Below are positions 1 through 10,454 of a stretch of 64,000 nt of DNA, in pieces (the stretch's first letter is position 1; the number at the start of each line of letters is the position of its first letter). The stretch comes from Pseudochelatococcus contaminans (GTDB taxonomy: Bacteria; Pseudomonadota; Alphaproteobacteria; Rhizobiales; Beijerinckiaceae), in the NCBI RefSeq assembly GCF_014195635.1, contig NZ_JACICC010000001.1, positions 372,001-436,000 on the forward strand, in the 5' to 3' direction. A program made the translations under genes and the position numbers. Below the pieces are notes generated by a model. That model made no database searches. It was given only the letters and a program-made list of their open reading frames with translations, and was not told the DNA's origin.

Positions 1-1389
1 CAGCTCGACTCGCGGCGCGTCGAAGCGGGCGACGTGTTCTTCGCCGTTCCGGGGAACAAGCTCGACGGCCGCGCCTTCGCGCTGGATGCCGCGCGGCGCG
101 GTGCTGCCGCCATTGTCGGTGAGGGTGAGCGCCCGGTCGATCTGCCAGAAGCAACTGCATGGGTGACGGTAGCGAATGTCCGCGCGGCCGTTGCGCACGC
201 GGCGGCACGGTTTTATCCCCGCCAGCCCGCAAAAGTGCTGGCGGTGACGGGCACGAGCGGCAAGAGTTCAGTCGCGGATTTCACCCGGCAGATTTTCCTT
301 GTCCTCGGCCAGTCTGCCGCGAGTCTGGGCACCATCGGCGTCGTTGCGCCGTCTGGTGCGGTTTATGGTTCGCTCACCACGCCGGATAGCATCAGCCTGC
401 ACCGCACGCTGGATGAACTGGCGGGCGAGGGCGTCACGCATCTGGTGCTGGAAGCTTCCTCGCATGGTCTCGACCAGCATCGCCTTGATGGCGTGCGTTT
501 TGCCGCTGGCGCATTCACCAATCTGGGGCGGGATCATCTGGACTATCACCCGGACGTCGAAGCTTACCTCGCGGCTAAGCTGCGTCTGTTCTCCGCGCTG
601 CTGCCGCAGGGTGCGCCGGTTGTTATCAACGCCGATTCACCGGAGGCTGCCCGCGTTGCCACGGTCGCACAGGCGCGTGGCCTGCCTTTGATCGGCGTCG
701 GGGTTTCAGGCGCGGATGTCAGGCTGGAAAGCGTGGTGCGCGAGGGCTTCGGTCAGCGGCTGCGCATCGGGCATGAGGGGCGAACATACGATGTCACCCT
801 GCCGCTTGCGGGTGATTTTCAGGCATCGAATGCCTTGGTTGCCGCTGGACTGGCACTTGCAGCCGGCGAGGTGCCCGAGCGCGTCTTCAAAGCGCTTGAA
901 GGGCTAACTGGCGTCAAGGGTCGGCTTGAGCGGGTGGCGGAAGTCAACGGCGGGCTGATCGTGGTGGATTACGCTCACAAGCCGGATGCGCTGGCTTCGG
1001 TTCTCGATACGCTACGTGGTTACGCCACGGGCCGGCTGGTTGTTGTTTTCGGCGCCGGTGGCGACCGTGATCGCGGCAAGCGTCCGCTGATGGGTGCAAT
1101 CGCGGCGGAAAAAGCCGATATCGCCATCGTCACCGACGACAACCCGCGTTCGGAAGAGCCTGCGGCCATCCGTGCGGAGGTGCTGGCTGGCGCGCGCGGC
1201 GCGGCACAGATCGTGGAGATCGGCGACCGTTCGGCGGCCATTCATCACGCCGTCCGGTTGCTGGGGGCGGGGGACGTGCTCGTGGTGGCGGGCAAGGGCC
1301 ATGAAACAGGCCAGATCGTCGGCCAGACCACGCTTCCCTTTTCCGATCATGACACGGTGCTCGCCGCCGTCGCGGAGCTGACATCATGA
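1..1389 (+). CDS. murE: UDP-MurNAc-L-Ala-D-Glu:meso-DAP ligase MurE, 5' end outside window
   Basis: Cytoplasmic Mur ligase that adds meso-diaminopimelate to UDP-MurNAc-dipeptide using ATP. The reading frame is open from base 1 and already shows the conserved N-terminal stretch LDSRRVEAGDVFFAVPG, so the GTG at 34 is internal and the true start lies upstream of the window. The ATP loop VTGTSGKSS is at 244-270; the motif DNPRSEE (about 1138-1158) is the DNPR signature of meso-DAP-specific enzymes rather than lysine-adding ones, fitting a Gram-negative host. A lysine in the segment EAYLAAKLRLF is the likely carbamylated residue. The stop overlaps the murF start by four bases (ATGA), showing translational coupling within the dcw cluster. 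462 residues are visible of the usual 480-500. Confidence 0.97.
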   Translation, partial: QLDSRRVEAGDVFFAVPGNKLDGRAFALDAARRGAAAIVGEGERPVDLPEATAWVTVANVRAAVAHAAARFYPRQPAKVLAVTGTSGKSSVADFTRQIFLVLGQSAASLGTIGVVAPSGAVYGSLTTPDSISLHRTLDELAGEGVTHLVLEASSHGLDQHRLDGVRFAAGAFTNLGRDHLDYHPDVEAYLAAKLRLFSALLPQGAPVVINADSPEAARVATVAQARGLPLIGVGVSGADVRLESVVREGFGQRLRIGHEGRTYDVTLPLAGDFQASNALVAAGLALAAGEVPERVFKALEGLTGVKGRLERVAEVNGGLIVVDYAHKPDALASVLDTLRGYATGRLVVVFGAGGDRDRGKRPLMGAIAAEKADIAIVTDDNPRSEEPAAIRAEVLAGARGAAQIVEIGDRSAAIHHAVRLLGAGDVLVVAGKGHETGQIVGQTTLPFSDHDTVLAAVAELTS

Positions 1390-2867
1390 CGACACCGGCC
1401 TCGGACACCGTTTCTCCGCACGCCCCGCAACCCGTGGGCCGCCCGGCGGAGGCTTTGTGGTCCCCGCTCGATCTTCTTCCCGCGCTGAATGCCCGCGTCG
1501 TCAACGCGTTGCCGGAGCGCGTGACAGGCATTTCCATCGATACGCGCACGCTGATGCCCGGAGACCTGTTCTTTGCGATCCGGGGAGATAACAGCGACGG
1601 CCACGCCTATGTGTCACAGGCGCTGGCCAAGGGCGCAGCCGCGGCGGTGATCGACGAAGCGCACGCCGCCTCGCGGGTCAACGACGGGCCGCTTTACATC
1701 GTCCGGGATGTGCTTGAATCGCTGGAAAGCCTGGGCAAAGCGGCCCGGGCGCGTACACGGGGCAAGATCGTCGCGGTCACGGGCTCCGTTGGCAAGACCA
1801 GCACCAAGGAGGCCCTGCGGCTGGCGTTGGAAGGGCAGGGGCTGACGCATGCCTCCGTTGCTTCCTACAACAATCACTGGGGCGTGCCGCTGTCGCTGGC
1901 ACGCATGCCGCGACGGGCGCGCTTCGGCATTTTCGAGGTTGGCATGAATGCGCCGGACGAAATCCGGCCCCTGACGCGCCTCGTGCGTCCGCATGTTGCC
2001 ATCGTGACCACGGTGGGGCAGTCGCATCTCGAACGCTTCCCATCCGTGGATGCCATCGCGGACGCCAAGGGCGAGGTATTCGCGGGGCTGGAGCCCGGCG
2101 GCGTCGCCGTGCTCAACCGGGACAACGAGCACTTCGAACGGCTGAAAGCCCATGCGCAGGCATCCCATGCGGGGCGAATCATCACCTTCGGTCTGCATCC
2201 GGAAGCCGATATCCACGCGGTCAAGATTGTGGCCATGCCGGAATTGTCGGTTGTCGAGGCGCAGGTGTTCGGCACGCCGGTCGTGTATCGCCTGGGCTCT
2301 CCGGGCCGGCACGTGGCGCTCAACAGCTTGGCCGTTCTGGCGGCCGTACATGCAGTCGGGGCCGATCTGGCATTGGCGGCGTTGGCGCTCGGCAACCTGA
2401 CGCCGCCTGTCGGGCGGGGTGAGCGCGTGCGGCTGAGCGCGCCCGGCGGCGAGTTTTTGCTGATCGACGAGAGTTACAACGCCAACCCGACATCGATGAA
2501 GGCGGCGCTCGACACGTTGGGCCAGGCGGCGGCGGGGCTGCGCGGGCGGCGCATCGCTGTGCTGGCGGACATGCTGGAACTTGGCCCTGACAGCGATGCC
2601 ATGCATGCCCGGCTGAATGAGCCGATTGTGGAAAACGACATCGATCTCGTCTTCGCCGCCGGCCCCGGCATGCATCATCTGTGGCGTGCGCTTGCGCCGG
2701 AGGTGCGCGGGGCGTATGCCGAAACCGCGCAAGGGCTTGAGGAGCAGGTGCTGCGCGCTGTCCGGGCTGGCGATGCGGTGATGGTGAAGGGATCGAACGG
2801 CACAAGGGTCTCGCGCATTGTCGCCGCGATCCGGAGCCGTTTCCCGGCTGTTGGCGTGGAAGCGTGA
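1386..2867 (+). CDS. murF: UDP-MurNAc-tripeptide:D-Ala-D-Ala ligase MurF
   Basis: Last cytoplasmic ligase of the stem-peptide pathway; joins the D-Ala-D-Ala dipeptide to UDP-MurNAc-tripeptide with ATP. 493 residues, a little longer than the usual 450-475 because of about 25 Pro-rich N-terminal residues before the first conserved block (SIDTRTLMPGDLFFAIRG, 50-67). The P-loop VTGSVGKTST is at 131-140, followed by the central and C-terminal Mur ligase domains. Start ATG is chosen because it overlaps the murE stop. Its D-Ala-D-Ala substrate must come from a Ddl ligase that is not encoded in this part of the cluster (see findings). Confidence 0.97.
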   Translation: MTTPASDTVSPHAPQPVGRPAEALWSPLDLLPALNARVVNALPERVTGISIDTRTLMPGDLFFAIRGDNSDGHAYVSQALAKGAAAAVIDEAHAASRVNDGPLYIVRDVLESLESLGKAARARTRGKIVAVTGSVGKTSTKEALRLALEGQGLTHASVASYNNHWGVPLSLARMPRRARFGIFEVGMNAPDEIRPLTRLVRPHVAIVTTVGQSHLERFPSVDAIADAKGEVFAGLEPGGVAVLNRDNEHFERLKAHAQASHAGRIITFGLHPEADIHAVKIVAMPELSVVEAQVFGTPVVYRLGSPGRHVALNSLAVLAAVHAVGADLALAALALGNLTPPVGRGERVRLSAPGGEFLLIDESYNANPTSMKAALDTLGQAAAGLRGRRIAVLADMLELGPDSDAMHARLNEPIVENDIDLVFAAGPGMHHLWRALAPEVRGAYAETAQGLEEQVLRAVRAGDAVMVKGSNGTRVSRIVAAIRSRFPAVGVEA

Positions 2868-2911
2868 TTCTGCCCCGATAATTCCTTTGGCTATCCGGAG
2901 ACGAGAAGAGC

Positions 2912-4015
2912 ATGTTCATCTGGCTTGCGGAACTGAGCGCTTCGTTGCCCGCGCTCAACGTGTTCCGCTACATCACGTTCCGCACGGGCGCGGCCACGGC
3001 GACCGCCATGTTCTTCGTGTTCCTGTTCGGGCCGTCCATCATCGCATCGCTGCGGATGCGGCAGGGCAAGGGCCAGCCTATCCGCACGGACGGGCCGCAG
3101 TCCCATCTCGCCAAAAAGGGCACGCCGACCATGGGCGGGCTGATGATCCTGTCCGGCGTGCTGGTGTCCGCGCTGCTATGGGCCAACCTGTCGAACGCGT
3201 ATGTGTGGATCGTGCTGTTCGTGACGCTGGGCTTTGGCGCCATCGGCTTTTATGACGATTACCTCAAGGTCACGAAGCAGTCCCACAAGGGATTTTCCGG
3301 CCGCATGCGCCTCTCGATAGAGGGCTTGATCGGCCTTGCCGCGACCGTTGCCATCATTCTCGTCAGCCGTGAAGAGCTGCCGCCCGCGCGCGAGTTGCTG
3401 TCGACTTCGGTCGCCATTCCCTTCTTCAAGGATCTCTTGATCGATCTCGGCTGGTTCTTTGCGGTGTTCGGAGCCTTCGTCATCGTGGGCGCGGGCAATG
3501 CCGTGAACCTCACGGACGGGTTGGACGGCCTTGCCATCGTGCCGGTGATGATCGCCGCGGCAACCTTCGGCTTCATCGCCTATCTGGTCGGCAACGCTAT
3601 TTTCGCCAACTATCTGCAGATCAACTTCATACCCGGCGTCGGCGAACTGGCGGTGCTGTGCGGCGCACTCATCGGCGCGGGTATCGGGTTTCTGTGGTTC
3701 AACGCGCCGCCGGCGCAGATCTTCATGGGCGACACCGGCTCACTGGCGCTTGGCGGCATGCTGGGAGCCATCGCGGTCGCGGTGAAGCATGAGATCGTGC
3801 TCGCCATCGTCGGCGGTCTGTTCGTGCTGGAGGCGCTGTCGGTGATCGTGCAGGTGGCGTCGTTCAAGCTCACCGGCAAGCGGGTGTTCAAGATGGCGCC
3901 CATCCATCACCATTTCGAGCAATTGGGCTGGACGGAGCCGCAGGTCGTGATCCGCTTCTGGATCATTGCCGTGGTGCTGGCGCTCGTCGGCCTGTCCACG
4001 CTGAAGCTGAGATAA
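2912..4015 (+). CDS. mraY: Phospho-MurNAc-pentapeptide transferase MraY
   Basis: Integral inner-membrane enzyme that transfers phospho-MurNAc-pentapeptide from UDP to undecaprenyl phosphate, giving lipid I. 367 residues with about ten hydrophobic segments. The family signatures are all present: DDYLKV at 115-120, NLTDGLDG at 199-206, FMGDTGS at 271-277 and the PIHHHFE motif around 330-336. The ATG is preceded by GGAGACGAGAAGAGC, a good ribosome binding region, in a 44-base gap after murF, and the stop is separated from murD by a single base. Hydropathy and motif order match MraY rather than the related WecA. Confidence 0.97.
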   Translation: MFIWLAELSASLPALNVFRYITFRTGAATATAMFFVFLFGPSIIASLRMRQGKGQPIRTDGPQSHLAKKGTPTMGGLMILSGVLVSALLWANLSNAYVWIVLFVTLGFGAIGFYDDYLKVTKQSHKGFSGRMRLSIEGLIGLAATVAIILVSREELPPARELLSTSVAIPFFKDLLIDLGWFFAVFGAFVIVGAGNAVNLTDGLDGLAIVPVMIAAATFGFIAYLVGNAIFANYLQINFIPGVGELAVLCGALIGAGIGFLWFNAPPAQIFMGDTGSLALGGMLGAIAVAVKHEIVLAIVGGLFVLEALSVIVQVASFKLTGKRVFKMAPIHHHFEQLGWTEPQVVIRFWIIAVVLALVGLSTLKLR

Positions 4016-4016
4016 A

Positions 4017-5399
4017 ATGACACCTGTCACATCCTTTTCGGGTCAACGCGTTTTCGTTTTCGGCCTCGGCGGCTCCGGCCTCGCCACGGCGCTGGCGCTC
4101 ATCGCCGGCGGGGCGCACGTCACCGCCTGGGACGATGGCGAGAAAGGGCGCGAGGCTGCCCATGCAGCGGGGGTGCCGGTCGCGGATCTGCGGGAGCAGG
4201 ACTGGCACGGCGTGGATGCATTGGTGCTGTCACCCGGTGTTCCGCTGACGCATCCCGAACCGCATTGGTCGGTGTATCTGGCGCGTGCCGCCGGTGTCGA
4301 GATCATCGGCGACATCGAGCTTTTCGTCCGCGAGCGGCGATCCATCGCGCCGGACGCGCCGTTCATCGCCATCACCGGCACAAACGGCAAATCCACGACC
4401 ACGGTGCTCATCGCCCACATCCTGCGCGAAGCGGGATATGACGTGCAGCTGGGCGGCAATATCGGCACCGCGATTCTGTCGCTGGAGCCGCCGTCGCCTG
4501 CGCGTGTGCACGTTGTGGAATGCTCGTCGTTCCAGATCGATCTCACGCCCACGCTCGACCCGACGGTGGGCATTCACCTGAACCTGACACCCGATCACAT
4601 CGACCGCCACGGTTCGATGGAGCTGTACGCAGCCATCAAGGAGCGGCTCGTTGCGGCCTCCGGCACGGCCATCATCGGGGTCGATGATGGCTGGTCGGCG
4701 GCAATCGCGGAGCGCGTTGCGGCAGCTGGAAGGCATGTCGTGCCGGTCAGCGTGCGGCAAACTCTGGCAACGGGATTTTCCGTCCTCGGTGACAAGATCC
4801 TGCGCGATGGCGTGGCCGTTGCCGATCTGGCCGGCATCGGTTCGCTGCGCGGCCGTCATAATGCGCAGAACGCCGCGGCGGCTTTCGCGGCGGTCACGGC
4901 GATCGGTGTCAGCGATGCGGATGCCGCGCGCGGGCTGGCGACGTTTCCCGGCCTCGCGCACCGCATGGAGGCCGTGGGGCGCGCGGGTAACGTGTTGTTC
5001 GTCAACGACTCAAAGGCCACCAACGCCGATGCCGCGGCGAAGGCGCTGGGGTCGTTCGACCGTATTTTCTGGATTGTCGGCGGCCGGCCCAAGGAAGGCG
5101 GCATCGCGTCGTTAACGGAATATTTTCCAAAAATCATTCATGCTTATCTCATCGGTGAATCGAGTCCGGATTTCGCCCGCACCCTTGACGGGGTCGTGCC
5201 CTACACCCTGAGCGGCACGCTCGATCAGGCGGTTGTCGAGGCGGCGCGGGCGGCCGGTGGCGATGGCGCGGGCGAGGCGGTGGTGCTGCTCTCTCCGGCT
5301 TGCGCCTCCTACGACCAGTTCCCGAATTTCGAGGTGCGCGGCAATCGCTTTCGCGAGGCCGTTCAGGCATTGCCACAGGTTCAGACGGACTTGCGGTAA
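4017..5399 (+). CDS. murD: UDP-MurNAc-L-Ala:D-Glu ligase MurD
   Basis: Cytoplasmic ATP-dependent ligase that adds D-glutamate to UDP-MurNAc-L-alanine. 460 residues, usual family length. The N-terminal Rossmann-like UDP-binding domain starts with [12 protein letters not shown] (12-23), the P-loop [10 protein letters not shown] is at 120-129, and the C-terminal domain contains the conserved [15 protein letters not shown] segment. It follows mraY almost directly and precedes ftsW by 21 bases, the standard dcw order. No alteration of key residues seen. Confidence 0.97.
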   Translation: MTPVTSFSGQRVFVFGLGGSGLATALALIAGGAHVTAWDDGEKGREAAHAAGVPVADLREQDWHGVDALVLSPGVPLTHPEPHWSVYLARAAGVEIIGDIELFVRERRSIAPDAPFIAITGTNGKSTTTVLIAHILREAGYDVQLGGNIGTAILSLEPPSPARVHVVECSSFQIDLTPTLDPTVGIHLNLTPDHIDRHGSMELYAAIKERLVAASGTAIIGVDDGWSAAIAERVAAAGRHVVPVSVRQTLATGFSVLGDKILRDGVAVADLAGIGSLRGRHNAQNAAAAFAAVTAIGVSDADAARGLATFPGLAHRMEAVGRAGNVLFVNDSKATNADAAAKALGSFDRIFWIVGGRPKEGGIASLTEYFPKIIHAYLIGESSPDFARTLDGVVPYTLSGTLDQAVVEAARAAGGDGAGEAVVLLSPACASYDQFPNFEVRGNRFREAVQALPQVQTDLR

Positions 5400-5420
5400 G
5401 GCCCTTTTGAGGGATTGACG

Positions 5421-6569
5421 ATGGCATCGCGCGCGGAACGCACTTATGCGGGTGAATGGCTGTGGACGGTCGACCGCGTTACGCTGGTCGCCATCGGCGT
5501 GCTGATGGTCGCGGGTCTCGTGTTCCTGATGGGCGGCGGCCCGCCGGTCGCCGAGCGGCTTGGCCTGCCGGATTTTCACTTCGTCAACCGGCAGATCTTC
5601 TACCTCATTCCGAGCATTTTCATTCTGATCGGCGTTTCCATGCTGCCGCCGCGCTACGTGCGCCGGCTGGCGTTGCTGACTTATGCCGGCGGCATGGTGC
5701 TGATCCTGCTGGCGCTGTATATGGGGCCTGAGGTGAAGGGCTCGCGGCGCTGGTTCATGTTGGGCGGGCTCACGCTCCAGCCGTCGGAGTTCGTGAAACC
5801 TGCCTTCGTGGTGTTGACGGCATGGCTTTTTGCCGAGGGCAATCGCCGCAAGGACATGCCCGGCACCTGGCTTGCGGTGCTGATGCTGCCGCTCACCATC
5901 ATCCCGCTGATCCTTCAGCCGGATATCGGTCAGACGATGCTGGTGACGATCGTGTGGGCGTGCCTGTTCTTCACGGCGGGGCTGCATCTGTTCTGGGTGC
6001 TGGGCCTTGGCGGTTTTGCTCTTCTGGGCCTTGTAGCGGCATATGAGTTCATCGGTCACGTTCGGGCGCGTATCGAGCGCTTCCTCGATCCGTCATCCGG
6101 CGACAGTTTCCAGGTCAGCACGGCGCTGGATGCGTTCGCGCAGGGAAGCTGGATCGGCAAGGGCCCGGGCGAGGGCACCGTGAAGCGCATTCTGCCGGAC
6201 GCCCATACCGACTTCATCTTTGCCGCCACGGCGGAGGAGTTCGGCATCGGCGTCTGCATCGCGCTGGTGCTGCTGTTTGCCCTCATCGTGCTGCGCACCC
6301 TGTCTCTGGCGCGCCGCAACGACGATCCGTTCTGCAGGTTGGCCGCCACCGGGCTGGTGACGCTGTTCGGCGTGCAGGCGTGCATCAACATGATGGTGAA
6401 CGTGCATCTCCTGCCCGCCAAGGGCATGACGCTGCCCTTTGTTTCCTACGGTGGTTCATCGCTATGGTCGCTGGCGCTCGCCATGGGCTTCCTGATCGCG
6501 CTCACCCGCAAGCGTCCGCGCGCGGCAATCCTTGACCGTGGCATTCCGGCGGATGGTTATAATGGTTGA
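5421..6569 (+). CDS. ftsW: Septal SEDS glycosyltransferase FtsW
   Basis: Divisome polytopic membrane protein of the SEDS family that polymerises lipid II into septal glycan with its partner FtsI (upstream of this window). 382 residues with about ten transmembrane segments. Recognisable SEDS blocks: QPSEFVKPAFV, the long periplasmic loop with GEGTVKRILPDAHTDFIFA, and NMMVNVHLLPAKGMTLPFVSYGG near the C terminus. I place the start at the ATG at 5421, which has GAGGG at 5409-5413 with seven bases of spacing; an in-frame TTG six bases earlier is less likely. The 3' end overlaps the murG start. Confidence 0.96.
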   Translation: MASRAERTYAGEWLWTVDRVTLVAIGVLMVAGLVFLMGGGPPVAERLGLPDFHFVNRQIFYLIPSIFILIGVSMLPPRYVRRLALLTYAGGMVLILLALYMGPEVKGSRRWFMLGGLTLQPSEFVKPAFVVLTAWLFAEGNRRKDMPGTWLAVLMLPLTIIPLILQPDIGQTMLVTIVWACLFFTAGLHLFWVLGLGGFALLGLVAAYEFIGHVRARIERFLDPSSGDSFQVSTALDAFAQGSWIGKGPGEGTVKRILPDAHTDFIFAATAEEFGIGVCIALVLLFALIVLRTLSLARRNDDPFCRLAATGLVTLFGVQACINMMVNVHLLPAKGMTLPFVSYGGSSLWSLALAMGFLIALTRKRPRAAILDRGIPADGYNG

Positions 6570-7695
6570 AGTGTCGGGTAAAGCTCCGCTCGTGATTATC
6601 GCCGCCGGCGGCACAGGTGGTCACCTGTTTCCGGCGGAGGCGCTGGCGGGGGCGCTGCGCGCGCGTGGTGTGCGCGTCGTGCTGGCCACCGATACCCGTG
6701 CGGCGCGCTTTGCCGAGCGTTTTCCGGCTGACGACATCATTGAGTTTCCGGCAGCGACGCCGTCGAACCGTTCGCCGCTGGCAGCGGTCAAGGCGATGAT
6801 GACTTTGGGGCGCGGATTTTTCTCCGCCTTCGGCGCTATCAAGGAGCGTGGGCCGGCTGTGGTTGTGGGATTTGGCGGTTATCCAACCGTGCCGCCGTTG
6901 CTTGCTGCGGCTTTCCAGCGTCTGCCGGTTGTCATTCATGAGCAGAATGCTGTTCTGGGGCGCGCGAACCTGCTGCTGAGTCACTGGACCACGTTGATCG
7001 CCACCGGCTTTCCGCAAGTCGGCAAGCTGCCCAAGGGTGCGCAGCAGCGGGTCGTGCATGTCGGCAACCCGGTGCGGCCCGCCGTGATCGAGGCGGCGCG
7101 GGTGCCGTTCCAGCCGCTGTATGAAAATGGTGTTTTGCATCTGGTCGTCACTGGCGGCAGTCAGGGCGCACGGGTTATGAGCGACATCGTGCCGGCAGCC
7201 GTCGAATTGCTGCCGGATCATCTGCGTCAGCGTCTGGCTATCGTGCAGCAGGCGCGGCAGGAAGATTTGCAGCGGGTGCGGGAAATCTATGCCCGCCTTG
7301 GTGTCGCGGCGGAGGTCGATGCGTTCTTCGCCGATCTCCCGGCGCGGATGGCTGCGGCCCAGCTCGTCATTGGCCGCGCGGGGGCTTCCACAGTGGCGGA
7401 ACTGGCGGTGATTGGCCGGCCGTCCATTCTGGTGCCGCTGCCTGGTTCGCTGGATCAGGATCAGGCGGCCAATGCCGCCGTGCTGGCGCGTGCCAGCGCC
7501 ACGACCGCCGTGGCACAGACGGAATTCACGTCGCAGTGGCTGGCGGACACGCTGAAGGAAGTTTTCGGCGATCCGGCATCGTTGACCCGCGCCGCCGCAG
7601 CGGCGCACACTGTCGGCTATCCAGATGCCGCAGAGCGGCTGGCGGATCAGATAATCGGCATCGTGAGCGGCGCAAAACCTGCCGCGATTTCTTGA
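6562..7695 (+). CDS. murG: UDP-GlcNAc:undecaprenyl-PP-MurNAc-pentapeptide GlcNAc transferase MurG
   Basis: Peripheral inner-membrane glycosyltransferase (GT28) converting lipid I to lipid II. About 377 residues. The N-terminal G-loop GGTGGH sits at 16-21, a second glycine-rich loop reads VVTGGSQGARVMSD, and the UDP-GlcNAc binding region reads GRAGASTVAELA followed by PLPGSLDQDQAANA. Start is uncertain by a few codons: ATG 6562 overlaps the ftsW stop by eight bases, while ATG 6553 and TTG 6532 are also in frame. The overlap suggests translational coupling to ftsW. About 110 bases without a gene follow before murC. Confidence 0.96.
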   Translation: MVEVSGKAPLVIIAAGGTGGHLFPAEALAGALRARGVRVVLATDTRAARFAERFPADDIIEFPAATPSNRSPLAAVKAMMTLGRGFFSAFGAIKERGPAVVVGFGGYPTVPPLLAAAFQRLPVVIHEQNAVLGRANLLLSHWTTLIATGFPQVGKLPKGAQQRVVHVGNPVRPAVIEAARVPFQPLYENGVLHLVVTGGSQGARVMSDIVPAAVELLPDHLRQRLAIVQQARQEDLQRVREIYARLGVAAEVDAFFADLPARMAAAQLVIGRAGASTVAELAVIGRPSILVPLPGSLDQDQAANAAVLARASATTAVAQTEFTSQWLADTLKEVFGDPASLTRAAAAAHTVGYPDAAERLADQIIGIVSGAKPAAIS

Positions 7696-7805
7696 ATGCG
7701 ACGTCCGAAGCGGGCAAAAGCCTGGCAGGACGTCGTTGCCCAAGACTTTGTTACCAAAGACCTTGTTATATTGTGTGATGACATCGAAAGTGAAGGAAGC
7801 GGTTC

Positions 7806-9218
7806 ATGAAGCTGCCGCGCGAGCTTGGCCCCATTCATTTCATCGGCATCGGGGGCATCGGCATGTCGGGCATTGCCGAGGTGCTGCTCAATCTCGGCTA
7901 TACGGTGCAGGGGTCTGACGCCAGCGACAATGCCAACGTCAAACGCCTGCGCGAGAAGGGCGCGAGCGTGTTTGTCGGGCACGATCCCGCCAACCTCGGC
8001 GAGGCCGGGGTCGTGGTGGTGTCGACGGCGATCAAGCGCGACAACCCCGAGCTTGCTGAAGCACGCCTGCGCCGCCTGCCGGTGGTGCGCCGCGCCGAGA
8101 TGCTGGCGGAGCTGATGCGCCTCAAGACATGCGTCGCCATCGCCGGCACCCACGGCAAGACGACGACGACCTCGCTGGTTGCGACCCTGCTCGATGGCGG
8201 CGGCTTCGATCCCACCGTGATTAACGGTGGCATCATCAACGCCTATGGCACCAATGCCCGCCTCGGGGGCGGCGACTGGATGGTGGTGGAGGCTGACGAA
8301 TCGGACGGCACCTTCCTCAAGTTGCCGGCAGACGTGGCCGTGGTTACAAACATCGACCCCGAGCATCTCGACCATTTCGGCACGTATGACGCGGTGAAAA
8401 AAGCCTTCCGGGATTTCATCGAGAACCTGCCGTTCTACGGCTTTGCGGTGATGTGCATCGATCATCCGGTGGTGCAGGATCTCGTCGGCACCATCGAGGA
8501 CCGGCGCGTCGTCACCTATGGCCAGAACCCGCAGGCGGATGTGCGCCTGCTGGATCTCGACCTTTCCGGCGGGCGCAGCCGCTTCACGGTGCTGATCCGC
8601 GACCGGCAATCCAATACGGCCACCGTCATCGACGATCTGGTGCTGCCCATGCCCGGTCTGCACAATGCGCTGAACGCCACGGCGGCCATCGCGGTGGCGT
8701 TCGAGCTTGGTATGAAGCCCGATGCCATTGTCAGTGCGCTGGGCGGTTTCGGCGGCGTCAAGCGACGCTTCACCCGCACGGGCGACTGGAACGACGTCGC
8801 GATCTTCGACGATTACGGCCACCATCCGGTGGAAATTGCCGCCGTGCTGCGGGCGGCGCGCGCTTCCACGACGGGCCGCGTTGTGGCCGTGGTGCAGCCG
8901 CACCGCTATACCCGCGTGCAGTCGCTGTTCAACGATTTCTGCACCTGCTTCAACGATGCGGACACCGTGTTTGTCGCGCCGGTCTACGCGGCAGGCGAAA
9001 CGCCTATCGAGGGGGCATCGCGGGATGATCTGGTCGCCGGCATCCGTGCGCGCGGCCACCGCGATGTCTTTGCCATCGACGGCCAGGAGGGGCTCGCGGC
9101 GCGCGTGCGCGAAGCCGTGTCGCCGGGCGATTACGTGATATTGCTGGGGGCCGGCAACATCACCGGCTGGGCTTATGCGCTGCCGGACGAATTGGCCGCG
9201 CTGGACGAGGCGTCATGA
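7806..9218 (+). CDS. murC: UDP-MurNAc:L-alanine ligase MurC
   Basis: First Mur ligase of the pathway, adding L-alanine to UDP-MurNAc. 470 residues. The N terminus has the family's UDP-binding [15 protein letters not shown] (13-27), and the P-loop AGTHGKTTT is at 113-121. The ATG follows a strong GAAGGAAGC ribosome binding sequence. The gene begins after a 110-base spacer containing two imperfect copies of a AAAGACyTTGTTA element (about 7741-7770), so it may have its own promoter. The stop overlaps murB by four bases (ATGA). Confidence 0.97.
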   Translation: MKLPRELGPIHFIGIGGIGMSGIAEVLLNLGYTVQGSDASDNANVKRLREKGASVFVGHDPANLGEAGVVVVSTAIKRDNPELAEARLRRLPVVRRAEMLAELMRLKTCVAIAGTHGKTTTTSLVATLLDGGGFDPTVINGGIINAYGTNARLGGGDWMVVEADESDGTFLKLPADVAVVTNIDPEHLDHFGTYDAVKKAFRDFIENLPFYGFAVMCIDHPVVQDLVGTIEDRRVVTYGQNPQADVRLLDLDLSGGRSRFTVLIRDRQSNTATVIDDLVLPMPGLHNALNATAAIAVAFELGMKPDAIVSALGGFGGVKRRFTRTGDWNDVAIFDDYGHHPVEIAAVLRAARASTTGRVVAVVQPHRYTRVQSLFNDFCTCFNDADTVFVAPVYAAGETPIEGASRDDLVAGIRARGHRDVFAIDGQEGLAARVREAVSPGDYVILLGAGNITGWAYALPDELAALDEAS

Positions 9219-10144
9219 GCTTCGATGACATCACCGCGCCGCTGGAGGATATCGGGCTGCGCGGCGCGCTGGTGGAAGATGCGCCGCTTGCACCGTTGAC
9301 GTGGTTTCGGACCGGCGGGCCGGCGCAATTGCTGTTCACGCCAGCCGATGCCGATGATCTGGCGCTGTTCCTGCGCCATCTTCCGGTGGAAGTTCCCGTG
9401 CTGGTCATCGGTCTTGGGTCCAACATGCTGGTGCGCGACGGCGGCGTGCCGGGCGCAGTCATCAGGCTGGGCAAGGGTTTTGGCGGCATTGCGATTGAGG
9501 ACGGGCACCGGGTGCGCGCCGGGGCGGCCGCTGCGGATGTAAAGGTGGCGCGTGCGGCGGCGGAAGCCGGCATCGACGGGCTGGCCTTCCTGCGCGGTAT
9601 TCCCGGCACCGTCGGCGGCGCGCTGCGGATGAACGGCGGCGCCTATGGCGGCGATGTCGCGCAAGTGCTGGTCGAGGCGCAAGCCGTGGACCGCGCCGGT
9701 AACCGCGTGACGCTGACGCACGCCGATATGGGCTTCACCTATCGCCACACGGCGGTACCCGACGATCTCATTTTCGTGGAAGCGCTGTTTGCCGGCACGC
9801 CCGGCGAACCGGCCGAGATTCTCGCGCGCATGAACGCCATCACCGAAGCCCGGTCCACGACACAGCCGGTCAACACCCGCACGGGCGGCTCCACCTTCAC
9901 CAACCCTCCCGGTGGCAAGGCGTGGGAACTGGTGGACGCTGCCGGTTGCCGGGGGCTGCAAATCGGCGCGGCGCAGGTGTCGGAGCTGCATTGCAACTTC
10001 CTTCTCAACCTCGGCGGCGCAACGGCGGCGGATATCGAGGCGCTGGGCGAAGAAGTGCGGCGGCGTGTGCGCGAACACTTCGGCATCGAGCTTCAATGGG
10101 AAATCCGCCGCGTCGGCATTCCGCTGTCGGCGGATGAATCTTAA
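9215..10144 (+). CDS. murB: UDP-N-acetylenolpyruvoylglucosamine reductase MurB
   Basis: FAD- and NADPH-dependent reductase completing UDP-MurNAc synthesis. 309 residues. FAD-binding motifs: [12 protein letters not shown] (29-40), [12 protein letters not shown] (66-77) and [19 protein letters not shown] (128-146). The proton-donor serine lies in [10 protein letters not shown] (Ser 226). Length and C terminus suit the shorter MurB subgroup common in alphaproteobacteria. It overlaps murC by four bases. In most relatives ddl follows; here a 310-base gene-free stretch leads to ftsQ. Confidence 0.96.
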   Translation: MSFDDITAPLEDIGLRGALVEDAPLAPLTWFRTGGPAQLLFTPADADDLALFLRHLPVEVPVLVIGLGSNMLVRDGGVPGAVIRLGKGFGGIAIEDGHRVRAGAAAADVKVARAAAEAGIDGLAFLRGIPGTVGGALRMNGGAYGGDVAQVLVEAQAVDRAGNRVTLTHADMGFTYRHTAVPDDLIFVEALFAGTPGEPAEILARMNAITEARSTTQPVNTRTGGSTFTNPPGGKAWELVDAAGCRGLQIGAAQVSELHCNFLLNLGGATAADIEALGEEVRRRVREHFGIELQWEIRRVGIPLSADES

Positions 10145-10454
10145 CGACCCCGGCCGTAAACGTTAATCGGGCCGCCGGAACGACTGTTGAAGACGGATGT
10201 GGGCAACTTTATGCCCAATGAAGGCGGGTAATCAGATAAGAGCCTGATTTATAAGCATTTTCATGCGAAGGTGCGTTTTATCCTCTGTCGGCCGCCCGCA
10301 TTAAAAATGCGTTCGCAGGCAGGTGCGGCGCTCCGTTTAAACCAAATATTTACCAAAAATACGGAAGAGTCGTTGTTAACGGTGAGTGCTGCTTCGCGGC
10401 CCCGATTGGGGCGTGGCGCGGCATGATGTCACCGGAGCTTAACCCTGTGCCGAA
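10145..10454 (+). promoter_or_regulatory. murB-ftsQ intergenic region, AT-richer, with GANTC and TTAA elements
   Basis: No open frame here resembles a gene. The stretch is visibly richer in A and T than its neighbours. It holds a GAGTC (10367-10371, a possible CcrM site) next to GTTAAC (10375-10380), two more TTAA tetranucleotides near 10141 and 10337, and a small hairpin GGGCA/TGCCC near 10201-10214. This suggests that ftsQAZ has a separate promoter here, as is known for Caulobacter ftsQA. I could not place a full CtrA site (TTAA-N7-TTAA). No remnant of ddl was recognised. Confidence 0.4.

Noticed and set aside
34-1389. GTG at 34 as the murE start
   Set aside because: Conserved MurE residues precede it in the same frame from base 1, so the gene is cut by the window edge.
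7647-9059. 470-codon minus-strand open frame opposite murC
   Set aside because: Same length as murC on the other strand and no recognisable domain.
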